Of a stretch of 64,000 nucleotides of DNA, positions 36,150-43,279 are shown in pieces (the stretch's first letter is position 1; the number at the start of each line of letters is the position of its first letter). Source of the DNA: DATGKG01 sp963783145. Lineage in GTDB: Bacteria > Desulfobacterota > Binatia > Binatales > Binataceae. The position numbers and the translations under genes are program-made. Where the stretch lies: positions 372,001 to 436,000 of the forward strand of contig CAWAMM010000004.1 of NCBI GenBank assembly GCA_963783145.1. The letters run 5' to 3'. The notes under the pieces were generated by a model, which was not told the origin of the DNA, made no database searches, and saw only the letters and a program-made list of their open reading frames with translations.

Positions 36150-36167
36150 GGTAGTGGGTCAGTTTGA
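36150..36167 (+). repeat. Left terminal inverted repeat of the IS1-family element
   Basis: GGTAGTGGGTCAGTTTGA, an exact inverted match of 39379-39396. Confidence 0.9.
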
Positions 36168-36225
36168 AATTCCGGCATCTTGACCCCGCGATGCGATTGC
36201 GCTCGGTCTGTGCGATAATGGTCGC

Positions 36226-36648
36226 ATGGCGACGTGGGAAAAAGGCCAAGACAGATTTACCTGCTCGCATTGCGGGGCGCTATACGATCGTCATTGGACG
36301 GACTATCCAGCGAGCGACATAACACACGCCCAGACGTGTGAATGTTGCAATCGCAAAATGTTCGAATGGAGTGGCACGCGTGATTATGGGCCATTCGTTC
36401 TGGTCAAAAAGCCTACTCCATCCAAGCGCAAGGCCCGCCCGCGCGACCCTCTGGCGCTGGCGAAGATGATTGGGGATATCGCTACTGGCCAGACGACTGA
36501 TACCGAGCCGGATACGCGCAATCAGGCCGCTGTTGAATTGGGACGACTGGGCGGAAAGCGGGGCGGAAGAGCGCGGGCCGACAAGATGACGCCCGAACGC
36601 CGTAAGGAAATCGCCCAGAAAGCGGCGCAAAAGCGCTGGTCGAAATAA
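36226..36648 (+). CDS. Zinc-ribbon protein with basic C-terminal tail, IS passenger
   Basis: 140 residues. An N-terminal two-knuckle ribbon (FTCSHCGALYD ... QTCECCNRKMFEW: C13, C16, C38, C41 approximately) is followed by a charged linker and the tail LGRLGGKRGGRARADKMTPERRKEIAQKAAQKRWSK-type segment, a motif common in small rhizobial and environmental proteins that likely binds nucleic acid. Function unknown. It lies 59 nt inside the left inverted repeat and points toward the transposase. Start chosen at ATG 36226; no strong ribosome site. Confidence 0.65.
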   Translation: MATWEKGQDRFTCSHCGALYDRHWTDYPASDITHAQTCECCNRKMFEWSGTRDYGPFVLVKKPTPSKRKARPRDPLALAKMIGDIATGQTTDTEPDTRNQAAVELGRLGGKRGGRARADKMTPERRKEIAQKAAQKRWSK

Positions 36649-36715
36649 CTGCGCTTGAATCTATCCGTTTCTCTGTACGTCAAGAGAATAGTCTGATTCA
36701 CTTGGGCAACCAGCT

Positions 36716-36865
36716 ATGCCAACTACCAAACAAGCGCCGACTATCGACGAATTGCGCGCCGTTGTCACTGACGCAACCGCAGTAATTCAACCGTGGAAAT
36801 ACGAGGACGGCGAGACGGGAGACCGAATCAGTGAAACAATCGACCTAACTCTCCAACTCCTTTAG
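36716..36865 (+). CDS. Possible 49-residue protein, IS passenger
   Basis: ATG at 36716 to TAG at 36863-36865. The product begins MPTTKQAPTIDELRAVV and is acidic. No clear ribosome site and no family recognised; its end overlaps by 21 nt the convergent stop of the gene at 36845. It is listed because codon usage looks coding and it fills the gap between two passenger genes. Confidence 0.35.
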   Translation: MPTTKQAPTIDELRAVVTDATAVIQPWKYEDGETGDRISETIDLTLQLL

Positions 36866-37507
36866 CAACCGAATGTGATCGAGCGTCTTCAATGGCGCTT
36901 GCGAAAACCAAAGATCCTCGCTGTAGGGAATGCCTTGTCTGTGATCGATATAAAAGACGCCAGGTTGAGGGTTGGTCTTTCCCGATTGATCGAAATACAG
37001 ATTCAGCGCTGTAGCTTCATAGCGCGGTACTTTTATCCCGTAGCTATTCAGAAAGTTGGTAATTTTCTCACCGATCGGTTGAAAGAACGGAACATACGCT
37101 TCTAAACGTCTACTCATTTTCAACTCGATGTGGCTTAGGTAGTATCTTGGGCCGTGCACTAGAGCCTTTGGCAGGGTGATCTTCGCCCACTCTGCCAAAT
37201 CGTCGAGGAACAAGTCAGAATCATCTGTAGACGAAGCCGTATCTACGGCAATACCGTCTGTGAAAATCGTAAGACGATCAATCACCACGACTTTATCTCG
37301 AATCTTCAACTTGCCATGCCTGAACTCCGCACCTTTCGGAGGATCGGCAACAAGGTCCTCGTCTTTCGGTCCCGCCAAGAATGAATACCTCGCCTTAATC
37401 TCTTGCACGATGTCGGGAAAATATCCTATTGCGCCAGACGGAGACCGAAGGGGCTGTAGAGAACGAGCGAGGACGATAGTTCTTATTTCGACCGTGCTAT
37501 CAGGCAT
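36845..37507 (-). CDS. Third gene of the passenger operon, unknown function
   Basis: 220 residues, no signal peptide or membrane segment. Recurrent strand-rich features such as VVVIDRLTIFTDGIAVDTASSTDDSDLFLDDLAEWA (~72-107) and YYLSHIELKMSRRLEAYVPFFQPIGEKITNFL. I do not recognise the family. It overlaps the HTH gene by 8 nt (start inside its end), so it is probably translated from the same mRNA. In this setting it may be an immunity, partner or effector protein of a toxin-antitoxin-like module, which is inference. Confidence 0.65.
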   Translation of the reverse strand: MPDSTVEIRTIVLARSLQPLRSPSGAIGYFPDIVQEIKARYSFLAGPKDEDLVADPPKGAEFRHGKLKIRDKVVVIDRLTIFTDGIAVDTASSTDDSDLFLDDLAEWAKITLPKALVHGPRYYLSHIELKMSRRLEAYVPFFQPIGEKITNFLNSYGIKVPRYEATALNLYFDQSGKTNPQPGVFYIDHRQGIPYSEDLWFSQAPLKTLDHIRLLKELES

Positions 37508-37940
37508 GTTGCTCTGCGCCTAGCAGACTATTCGTCGTAGATGACGTTGGAGGCTGTTGGCCACCGCCTTTAACCATTTGTACGAACGAATTGCTTTGCC
37601 CGCTTGGGGTGGCACTGGGCGCGGCGCTATGAACGATTCTCTCCACACTGTCATCATCGAACGAAACGAAAACACGTCCCATTCCGATCAGAAGATCGCT
37701 AAGTGTATCAATCGTCCAATTGCCGGGAGTGGCCAACCAACGATTCACCACTTCTGGTGAACGGTGTATACGTCGCGCCAGTTCTGCCTTCGTTAGATTT
37801 TCTTGAGTGAGAAATCTGCGAAGAATAAAATCGTGAAATTCGAGACGCAGGCGCGCTCGAAAGTACTCAAGCTTACCAACGGGTATCGGATTACCAGCAA
37901 GTATTTCCTCAAAAAGATCGGGCGTGTGAGAGATAGTCAT
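37500..37940 (-). CDS. HTH (XRE/HigA-like) protein in passenger operon
   Basis: 146 residues. A helix-turn-helix lies at ~50-85 (LTKAELARRIHRSPEVVNRWLATPGNWTIDTLSDLLIGMG), similar to antitoxins of HigA type. The C-terminal ~50 residues are Ser/Gln/Gly-rich and probably disordered (SATPSGQSNSFVQMVKGGGQQ). It overlaps the upstream gene by 32 nt and the downstream gene by 8 nt, so all three are coupled. It probably represses this operon and may block the product of its upstream neighbour. Confidence 0.7.
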   Translation of the reverse strand: MTISHTPDLFEEILAGNPIPVGKLEYFRARLRLEFHDFILRRFLTQENLTKAELARRIHRSPEVVNRWLATPGNWTIDTLSDLLIGMGRVFVSFDDDSVERIVHSAAPSATPSGQSNSFVQMVKGGGQQPPTSSTTNSLLGAEQHA

Positions 37941-38442
37941 CAGGGTAGCTCCCGTGTAGTGGCTCGAACGGATGAAACCAGTCCTGCCATATAGTTTTGA
38001 ATTGTTCTATCGCATCCGCCCACTCCTCCGAGTCTCCAGCACCTAGAACAGTTCGTTTTGCCCAATGAAGAGCGACAAAAGAATTCTTTTCGACAAAAGT
38101 CCCAAAAATACGCAAGCTTGGTTTTGGCTTAAGACTCCGCAACTCCCAAACCTCGTCAGCAGAGGGATTCAAACGGGCCAAGAGGGCTTTCGTCCCTTCT
38201 TCTGATTCTGCGCGCACGAAAATGGTCTTGCCGTCAATAAAGCGGTCTATTTCAGCGCGCAGTTCGTAGGCGCGTTTCTCTTCGTTATGGTCGTTCCACG
38301 GTCCCAAGATTAAAGTTTTCACAGAATCAGAAGCATAGAAAAGTCTCTCGATTGGCAAGCCTGGCCAACTCTGCGGAATTAGGAAGAGCCGTCCAGAAGC
38401 CCTGAGACTATTGATCCTCTCCTCTATAAACATATAAGTCAA
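37909..38442 (-). CDS. First gene of the passenger operon, HigB/Gp49-like toxin candidate
   Basis: 177 residues. The segment LRSLKPKPSLRIFGTFVEKNSFVALHWAKR (~100-130) resembles the core of phage-derived Gp49/HigB-like RelE-fold toxins (RxFGxFxExxxFVAxH), but the protein is longer than the ~110-residue norm, with an N-terminal extension and a C-terminal W-rich end. The sequence alone does not prove toxicity. It is divergent from the transposase gene with 84 nt between, which must hold both promoters. Confidence 0.5.
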   Translation of the reverse strand: MTYMFIEERINSLRASGRLFLIPQSWPGLPIERLFYASDSVKTLILGPWNDHNEEKRAYELRAEIDRFIDGKTIFVRAESEEGTKALLARLNPSADEVWELRSLKPKPSLRIFGTFVEKNSFVALHWAKRTVLGAGDSEEWADAIEQFKTIWQDWFHPFEPLHGSYPDDYLSHARSF

Positions 38443-38526
38443 TAATTCGGAGGTGTCAACCCGACAATCAAGTCAATCTGACTCGGATGCTTGACCGCAC
38501 ACGTTCAATAGTCTAATACCGAGGGA

Positions 38527-39387
38527 ATGAACAAGCTTCCCGTCGCGAAACGCGCGCAAATTCTCAGAATGATGGTCGAAGGCGTTTCCATCCGCGCAAT
38601 CTCCCGCATGACTGGCGCGAGTAAAAACACCATAGTCAAGCTGTTAGCTGATGCTGGCAATGCGTGTTCTGATTATCAGGATCGCACTCTAGTTAACCTA
38701 CCTTGCAAGCGTCTACAGGCCGATGAAATTTGGAGTTTCGTCTACGCGAAGCAGAAGAACGTTCCGCAAGAGATGCGCGGCAAATTTGGCGTTGGCGATG
38801 TCTGGACGTGGACCGCGCTCTGCGCCGATACCAAGCTTGTTCCCTCCTGGTATGTCGGAACACGCGATGCGGACGCGGCCTACACGTTCATGCGCGATCT
38901 GGCGAGCCGCCTGACCAGTCGCATTCAGCTAACGACGGATGGTCACAAAGCTTACCTGAGCGCAGTAGACGCGGCCTTTGACCGTGACATCGATTACGCG
39001 ATGCTGGTCAAACATTACGGGATCGCGCCGGAAGCAGAGAAGCGATACAGCCCGCCCGTCTGCCTCGGTACAGATCGCGAAGTCGTTCGTGGGCGTCCCG
39101 ATCCAGAACACATCAACACGTCATATGTCGAGCGCCAGAATCTCAGCATGAGGATGGGCATCAGGCGCTTTACAAGATTGACGAATGCGTTCTCAAAGAA
39201 GCTGGAGAACCACATTCACGCGCTCTCGATTTACTTCATGCACTACAATTTCGTGCGAATTCATCAGACGCTGCGATGCACGCCAGCAATGGAAGCCAAG
39301 GTAACGGAGAAACTGTGGTCGCTTGAGGACATGGTCGCGCTTGTGGACGAATGGGAAGCCGCCCAGAACGCGGAGAAATCAAACTGA
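38527..39387 (+). CDS. IS1-family DDE transposase
   Basis: 286 residues. N-terminal HTH (QILRMMVEGVSIRAISRMTGASKNTIVKLL ~8-40), then the catalytic core: first Asp in ADEIWSFVYAK (~65), second in LTTDGHKAYLSAV (~144), and Glu in NTSYVERQNLSMRMGIRRFTRLTNAFSKK (~203). This is the IS1-type (ISMhu11-like) transposase with the 'TSYVERQNLTMRM' signature. Unlike classical IS1 it needs no frameshift: it is a single open frame. The GAGGGA site sits right before the ATG. The stop codon lies inside the right inverted repeat. Confidence 0.93.
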   Translation: MNKLPVAKRAQILRMMVEGVSIRAISRMTGASKNTIVKLLADAGNACSDYQDRTLVNLPCKRLQADEIWSFVYAKQKNVPQEMRGKFGVGDVWTWTALCADTKLVPSWYVGTRDADAAYTFMRDLASRLTSRIQLTTDGHKAYLSAVDAAFDRDIDYAMLVKHYGIAPEAEKRYSPPVCLGTDREVVRGRPDPEHINTSYVERQNLSMRMGIRRFTRLTNAFSKKLENHIHALSIYFMHYNFVRIHQTLRCTPAMEAKVTEKLWSLEDMVALVDEWEAAQNAEKSN

Positions 39388-39396
39388 CCCACTACC
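39379..39396 (-). repeat. Right terminal inverted repeat of the IS1-family element
   Basis: TCAAACTGACCCACTACC, the exact reverse complement of the left end at 36150-36167. Confidence 0.9.
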
Positions 39397-39404
39397 CAAA
39401 GCGG
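39397..39404. repeat. Target-site duplication, right
   Basis: CAAAGCGG, direct copy of 36142-36149, immediately outside the right inverted repeat. The rest of the interrupted direct repeat continues to ~39452. Confidence 0.85.
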
Positions 39405-39508
39405 ATGTAACATTGACAAATTGCGCAGATGGCCTGACGCACTGAAATTGCGGATAGTGGGGGGCGGTTTTGGATTTTGGAACGTATCAGTGCTAGAACC
39501 GGCAAGCC

Positions 39509-39967
39509 GTGTGGGGAAACAATGCGATCCTCCTGAGTGGATTGGGCGGCGCGCTTGTGGGTGCCAGCGCAGCACTGGCATCGCAATTCTTGGCGCATCA
39601 TTTGACGGAGAGGCGTGAACGCAAACGATTTCAGGTACAATCATTTGAGAGGTTCCGTCGAGAATTCAGCGAAGATGACAATCTCAAGCGTATCAGCCTG
39701 AAAGACGAACCTCTGACGGATGACGAGATCGACGACTATATAGGCTTTTTCGAGGAAATCGGCATCTACTACAAACGTGGCTTGGTCGATATTGAGCTGG
39801 TTGACGAAATTCTCGGCAACTATATCACTGACGCGTGGGAAGATGAGGACGTCAGAAAATCGATATTTGCAAGCAGAGGCGGCGAAGACGACTCAACCTA
39901 TTTCAAATACTTTGAGGAGCTCGCGCGTCATTTGATAACGTTAAAAGAACAACGAAAGGGACACTAG
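39509..39967 (+). CDS. Small membrane-anchored protein of unknown function
   Basis: 152 residues from GTG 39509. One N-terminal membrane helix (LLSGLGGALVGASAALASQFLAHHL ~8-31), then a charged, Asp/Glu-rich cytoplasmic body (EFSEDDNLKRISLKDEPLTDDEIDDYIGFFEEIGIYYKRGLVDIELVDEILGNYI), resembling uncharacterised DUF4760-type proteins. A shared stretch with those families is 'FFEEIG.....G.VD...V...'. It sits between the IS element and the second copy of the duplicated locus, so it could be accessory DNA. Confidence 0.65.
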   Translation: MWGNNAILLSGLGGALVGASAALASQFLAHHLTERRERKRFQVQSFERFRREFSEDDNLKRISLKDEPLTDDEIDDYIGFFEEIGIYYKRGLVDIELVDEILGNYITDAWEDEDVRKSIFASRGGEDDSTYFKYFEELARHLITLKEQRKGH

Positions 39968-40617
39968 ACATGAAGTCCTTGAATCTAGAGCGATCACGTC
40001 GCGGCGGAAAGCGAATCCTTAAACGAAAAAGCGCGCGTCATTGCGTTTGACCCGTCTGGGTAATGCGCGCACAACTTGTGACGCATACCTTCCCGAGCAA
40101 GCAGAGACGGCAAGCGAGCCGATCCGATCCAATCCAGAATGCTCAACCATTGCTCGAGCAGCATCCGCAGAACCATCGATTGATGATACTGCCCCACCCG
40201 AACAACCTCGCAATCAGGCGATCGCGCCGATGCCCGCCGCATTGGGGTCGATAGCCGATTACGAGAATCAGGATTCAGAGGCTTCCTCAGCGGCGCCGCT
40301 GACTTCCCCGGCTGGGGCTCCGATCGAGCATCGAGGGGCTCAGGCCACCGTGCAGAATGAGGCGATCCTCGGCGCGCTGGTGCTTGGGGTAATCGCGCTG
40401 GAACTGACCGCCGGCAATCACCATCGTTGATGATTCCCTCTCCGATGCTCGACATGCGGTAATTCTGCGCCAAGGCGGATGTAACATTGACAAATCGCGC
40501 GGTCGGCGTGTCGGACTGAAATTGCGCAACGCGGCGTCGTCTAATTCTTGTGAGCCGTGCCTTCGGCAGAAAAATTGCTCTATTTGAAGCCTGATCGTTC
40601 GAATGATGGAGTTTTGT
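39968..40617. other. Stretch holding the second copy of the duplicated locus
   Basis: 650 nt without an intact gene. It includes the direct repeat at 40195-40526 and, upstream of it, a frame that lacks any signal peptide, so the second copy of the secreted-protein gene is a 5'-truncated relic. Upstream, GCGCGCGTCATT and AATGCGCGC near 40030-40070 form an imperfect dyad. Confidence 0.5.
40195..40526. repeat. Direct repeat copy 2, uninterrupted
   Basis: 332 nt matching 35867-36149 joined to 39405-39452. It shows the target locus of the IS1-family element without the insertion (CAAGGCGGATGTAACATTGA where copy 1 has the split). Weaker similarity extends upstream of the unit, to ~40161. Confidence 0.88.
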
Positions 40618-40713
40618 ATGATACCTGACAGTCGCTTCGCCACCTACGCTTCGTTCCTGGCTTATGGCGCGGTCCTGACCTGGGTCATCATGGCGCTGTT
40701 GCTCCATCGTTAG
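40618..40713 (+). CDS. 31-residue single-span membrane protein candidate
   Basis: ATG at 40618 to TAG 40711-40713; GGAG 6 nt upstream of the start. The product MIPDSRFATYASFLAYGAV... is hydrophobic over its last two thirds and ends LLLHR, a typical single-span small membrane protein. Too short to assign a function; it is not repeated elsewhere in the window. It is ~200 nt upstream of the yceD-rpmF operon. Confidence 0.5.
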   Translation: MIPDSRFATYASFLAYGAVLTWVIMALLLHR

Positions 40714-40920
40714 CAGAAACGCGCTAGTTGAAACGCACCAGCTGGAACGCAGTTGCGCGACTGCCGCAGGGCGGATTTCTGTTGCGGCGCGCGGGTGCAA
40801 ACTTTTTCCTCCGCCGAGTCGGGTGCCGTGTATTTGAACACCTCCCGCGCCGTGCAATAATCGGCGCTCGCGCACCCCTAAAAGTAATCGTAAAAGGAAC
40901 CTTGGGAGGGGGTGATTCCA

Positions 40921-41460
40921 GTGAAGCTTCGGGTTGAAGAAATAACCGCCGAAGCGAAGGAGCTTTCCTTCGCCGAACCGGAAGTCGAGATTAATCGCAT
41001 CCTCGAAAAGGGACCGCTTACGGAATTTCGGGTTCAGGAGCCGATTGGCGTGACGGTTTCTTATTATCGAGCGGGCACCGAGCTGTTTTTCGAGGGTGGA
41101 CTGCATGCCTCGACGACCGCCATCTGCGCACGCTGTACCGAGGAGTTCGCGGCGCCCAGCGACCGCGACTTTCGCCTCGTGCTCGCGCCCCGGGCGATTG
41201 GCTTCGAGCAGGAAAAGGACCTCCGCGACGAGGACCTCGAGTTCTCGTTATACGATGGCGATCAGATCGATTTGTCACCCTTGATTCGCGAGCAGTTCCT
41301 GCTCTCGTTGCCGACCCGGCCGCTATGTCGCGAAGACTGCCGCGGGCTGTGCCCGAAGTGCGGGGTGAACCTGAATCATGAGCAATGCGGATGCAGCCTT
41401 GCGACGGGGCATCCGGGGTTGGCGGCGCTGCGCAACCTTAAGGTTGGCCGTTCGTCTTAA
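40921..41460 (+). CDS. yceD: YceD/DUF177 family protein (23S rRNA accumulation)
   Basis: 179 residues from GTG 40921 (MKLRVEEI opening, 11 nt after GGAGG); GTG at 40912 is an alternative. Hallmarks: CARCTEEFAAP zinc-like Cys pair near 63-66 and the C-terminal C-R-E-D-C-R-G-L-C-P-K-C-G-V-N motif of the DUF177 family, then HEQCGC. E. coli YceD promotes 23S rRNA accumulation. It is the first gene of the conserved yceD-rpmF-plsX run, with rpmF 41 nt on. Confidence 0.9.
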   Translation: MKLRVEEITAEAKELSFAEPEVEINRILEKGPLTEFRVQEPIGVTVSYYRAGTELFFEGGLHASTTAICARCTEEFAAPSDRDFRLVLAPRAIGFEQEKDLRDEDLEFSLYDGDQIDLSPLIREQFLLSLPTRPLCREDCRGLCPKCGVNLNHEQCGCSLATGHPGLAALRNLKVGRSS

Positions 41461-41501
41461 TTGTCATATAAATAGATTTGACATTAACCGGGATTAATTA
41501 G

Positions 41502-41681
41502 ATGCAAGCACCAAAACGTCGGACCTCACATTCAAAGAAGAACATGCGCCGGGCGCATGATGCTTTAAAGGCGCTAAACCCCTCCAATTGCGCGCAATGC
41601 GGCGAGCCCGTGTTACCTCATCGCGTATGTCGCCATTGCGGCACCTATCGGGGCCGTCAGCTCTCCGCAGCGACTGAGTAG
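41502..41681 (+). CDS. rpmF: 50S ribosomal protein L32
   Basis: 59 residues: MQAPKRRTSHSKKNMRRAHD start, then CAQCGEPVLPHRVCRHCGTYRGR with the four-Cys zinc ribbon (Cys30, Cys33, Cys43, Cys46). Too short for many gene finders but unmistakable. Lies between yceD and plsX, as in most bacteria. Confidence 0.97.
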   Translation: MQAPKRRTSHSKKNMRRAHDALKALNPSNCAQCGEPVLPHRVCRHCGTYRGRQLSAATE

Positions 41682-41699
41682 ACCACAGGAGTAGAGACA

Positions 41700-43127
41700 T
41701 TGAGAATCGCGCTTGACGCGATGGGGGGCGATCTCGCTCCCAAGGCTGCCGTTGAAGGAGCGGTCGCGGCGGCGCGTGACTTTGGTATCGAGATCGTCCT
41801 GGTCGGTCTCAAAGATATCGTTGAGACCGAACTCATCGCCCACGATATCGCTGGCCTGGCAATTCGCGTCGAGCACGCCCCGGAAGTCGTCGCGATGGAT
41901 GACTCTCCGCTGGAGTCTGTCCTAACCAAACCACATTCGTCGATTCATCTCGGGATGGAGATGGTCAAGCGTGGTGACGTCCAAGGCTTCGTCAGCGCGG
42001 GCAACTCGGGCGCGATGATGGCCGCGGCGATGGCAATTCTCGGCAATCTCGCGCAAGTCGATCGCCCGGCTATCGCGTCGCTGGTTCCAGCCACCGGCGG
42101 CCTCACGTTGTTGATCGATGCGGGCGCCAATACCGACGTTAAGCCAATTCATCTGGCGCAGTTCGCCGTGATGGGCAGCGTCTATTCACGCCGCGTGCGT
42201 AACATTGCGCGCCCCCGGGTCGGCATCCTCTCCAATGGCGAGGAAGCCTCCAAAGGTACAGATGTGACGCGTGGCGCTGCCGCGATGCTCAACCAAATGG
42301 CGTCGCACCTGAACTACATCGGCTATGTCGAAGGCCGCGACATCAATCGCGGCAAGGCGGATGTGGTGGTAACCGACGGCTTCACCGGCAATGTCGCGCT
42401 CAAAACCATGGAGGGTTTCGCGGCGTTTCTGCTCGGTCACCTGCGCGAAATGTTCAGCTCCAATTGGCGAGGCCGGGCGGCATACCTGTTAGTCCGCAAG
42501 TCGCTCGGTGCGATGCGCGAGACCCTCGATCCGCACGAAGTCGGCGGCGCGCCGCTGCTCGGCGTCAATGGGGTCGCTATCATCGCCCATGGATCTTCCA
42601 ACGCGCGAGCCATTCGCAATGCCATCCGCGCCGCCTCCAACGAAGCCTTGGTCCATCAGGTGAATGCTGAAATCATCGACATCCTTGCGCGGAGCGAAGA
42701 GGCACTCGGCGCCAAACCGCAAGGGAAGGGTATCCGCGGAATCTTCGCGAAGATGCGTGAACGACTCTCGCGCTCCAAGGAGGCGGAAGAGCGCGAACGT
42801 CGCATCAACGCCGGCGCGTCTTCAGTGCCGGTGGGCGCGGTCGCTCACGAAGACATCCTCCCGCCCGAGGATCGTCCCAAGGAGGATCGTCCTAAGAAGG
42901 AAGCTACCGAGCATCCGCGCAAGGAGCCAGTCAGAGCCGAGGCGATTCCCTCGTCCGATCCCCCGACCCCATCGCTTAATGGCGCTAAATCCACCGGTGA
43001 GCTTCATCTTCAGAACGGCGACAAGGCACCAGCCGATAAGACTTCGGCGCTTGAAATTGAGGAAAACACCGCGAACAACATGAGCGGTGGTGCTGAGCGT
43101 CCTCACGACGGATCTCGGAAGACGTGA
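41700..43127 (+). CDS. plsX: Phosphate acyltransferase PlsX, with a long C-terminal extension
   Basis: 475 residues from TTG 41700 (MRIALDAMGGDLAPKAAVEG), with AGGAG upstream and no nearby ATG. It makes acyl-phosphate from acyl-ACP for phospholipid synthesis. Signatures: ALDAMGGD, SAGNSGAMMAAAM, NGEEASKGTD, VVVTDGFTGNVALKTMEGFA and GVNGVAIIAHGSS. The catalytic region ends at ~335. The last ~130 residues are charged and low in complexity (EDRPKEDRPKKEATEHPRKEP), absent from E. coli and B. subtilis PlsX and probably disordered. It is upstream of fabD in an operon from which fabH and fabG are missing. Confidence 0.94.
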   Translation: MRIALDAMGGDLAPKAAVEGAVAAARDFGIEIVLVGLKDIVETELIAHDIAGLAIRVEHAPEVVAMDDSPLESVLTKPHSSIHLGMEMVKRGDVQGFVSAGNSGAMMAAAMAILGNLAQVDRPAIASLVPATGGLTLLIDAGANTDVKPIHLAQFAVMGSVYSRRVRNIARPRVGILSNGEEASKGTDVTRGAAAMLNQMASHLNYIGYVEGRDINRGKADVVVTDGFTGNVALKTMEGFAAFLLGHLREMFSSNWRGRAAYLLVRKSLGAMRETLDPHEVGGAPLLGVNGVAIIAHGSSNARAIRNAIRAASNEALVHQVNAEIIDILARSEEALGAKPQGKGIRGIFAKMRERLSRSKEAEERERRINAGASSVPVGAVAHEDILPPEDRPKEDRPKKEATEHPRKEPVRAEAIPSSDPPTPSLNGAKSTGELHLQNGDKAPADKTSALEIEENTANNMSGGAERPHDGSRKT

Positions 43128-43141
43128 TGCCCGATGGCGAT

Positions 43142-43164
43142 TGCGCAAAAACAAACCCACTTCT
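43142..43164. repeat. Family D repeat motif, copy 1
   Basis: GCGCAAAAACAAACCCACTT; the core GCxAAAACAAACCC recurs at 43235, and related copies lie at 55545 and 55694. Confidence 0.5.
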
Positions 43165-43234
43165 CGGCAACTCCGAGAAGTAGCCCTGCGCGCTTCGCGA
43201 AGGACCTGGGAAAGTACGGCGCTGGAAGCCAAAT

Positions 43235-43256
43235 TTGCGAAAACAAACCCATTAAA
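43235..43256. repeat. Family D repeat motif, copy 2
   Basis: TTTGCGAAAACAAACCCATT, 93 nt after copy 1, between plsX and fabD. Confidence 0.5.
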
Positions 43257-43279
43257 GGCCCGAAATTCCTGAAGAATCC

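Larger units (their letters stand above)
36150..39396. mobile_element. IS1-family insertion element with passenger genes, 3,247 bp
   Basis: Bounded by 18-bp perfect inverted repeats and by 8-bp direct target duplications (CAAAGCGG). The transposase at 38527-39387 ends inside the right repeat. The rest is cargo: a zinc-ribbon protein, a 49-codon frame, and a three-gene overlapping operon with an HTH gene. An ordinary IS1-family element of this type is ~1 kb, so this is a transporter IS with passengers. The cargo has lower G+C than the flanks. The second copy of the target locus at 40195-40526 shows the uninterrupted sequence. Confidence 0.88.
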
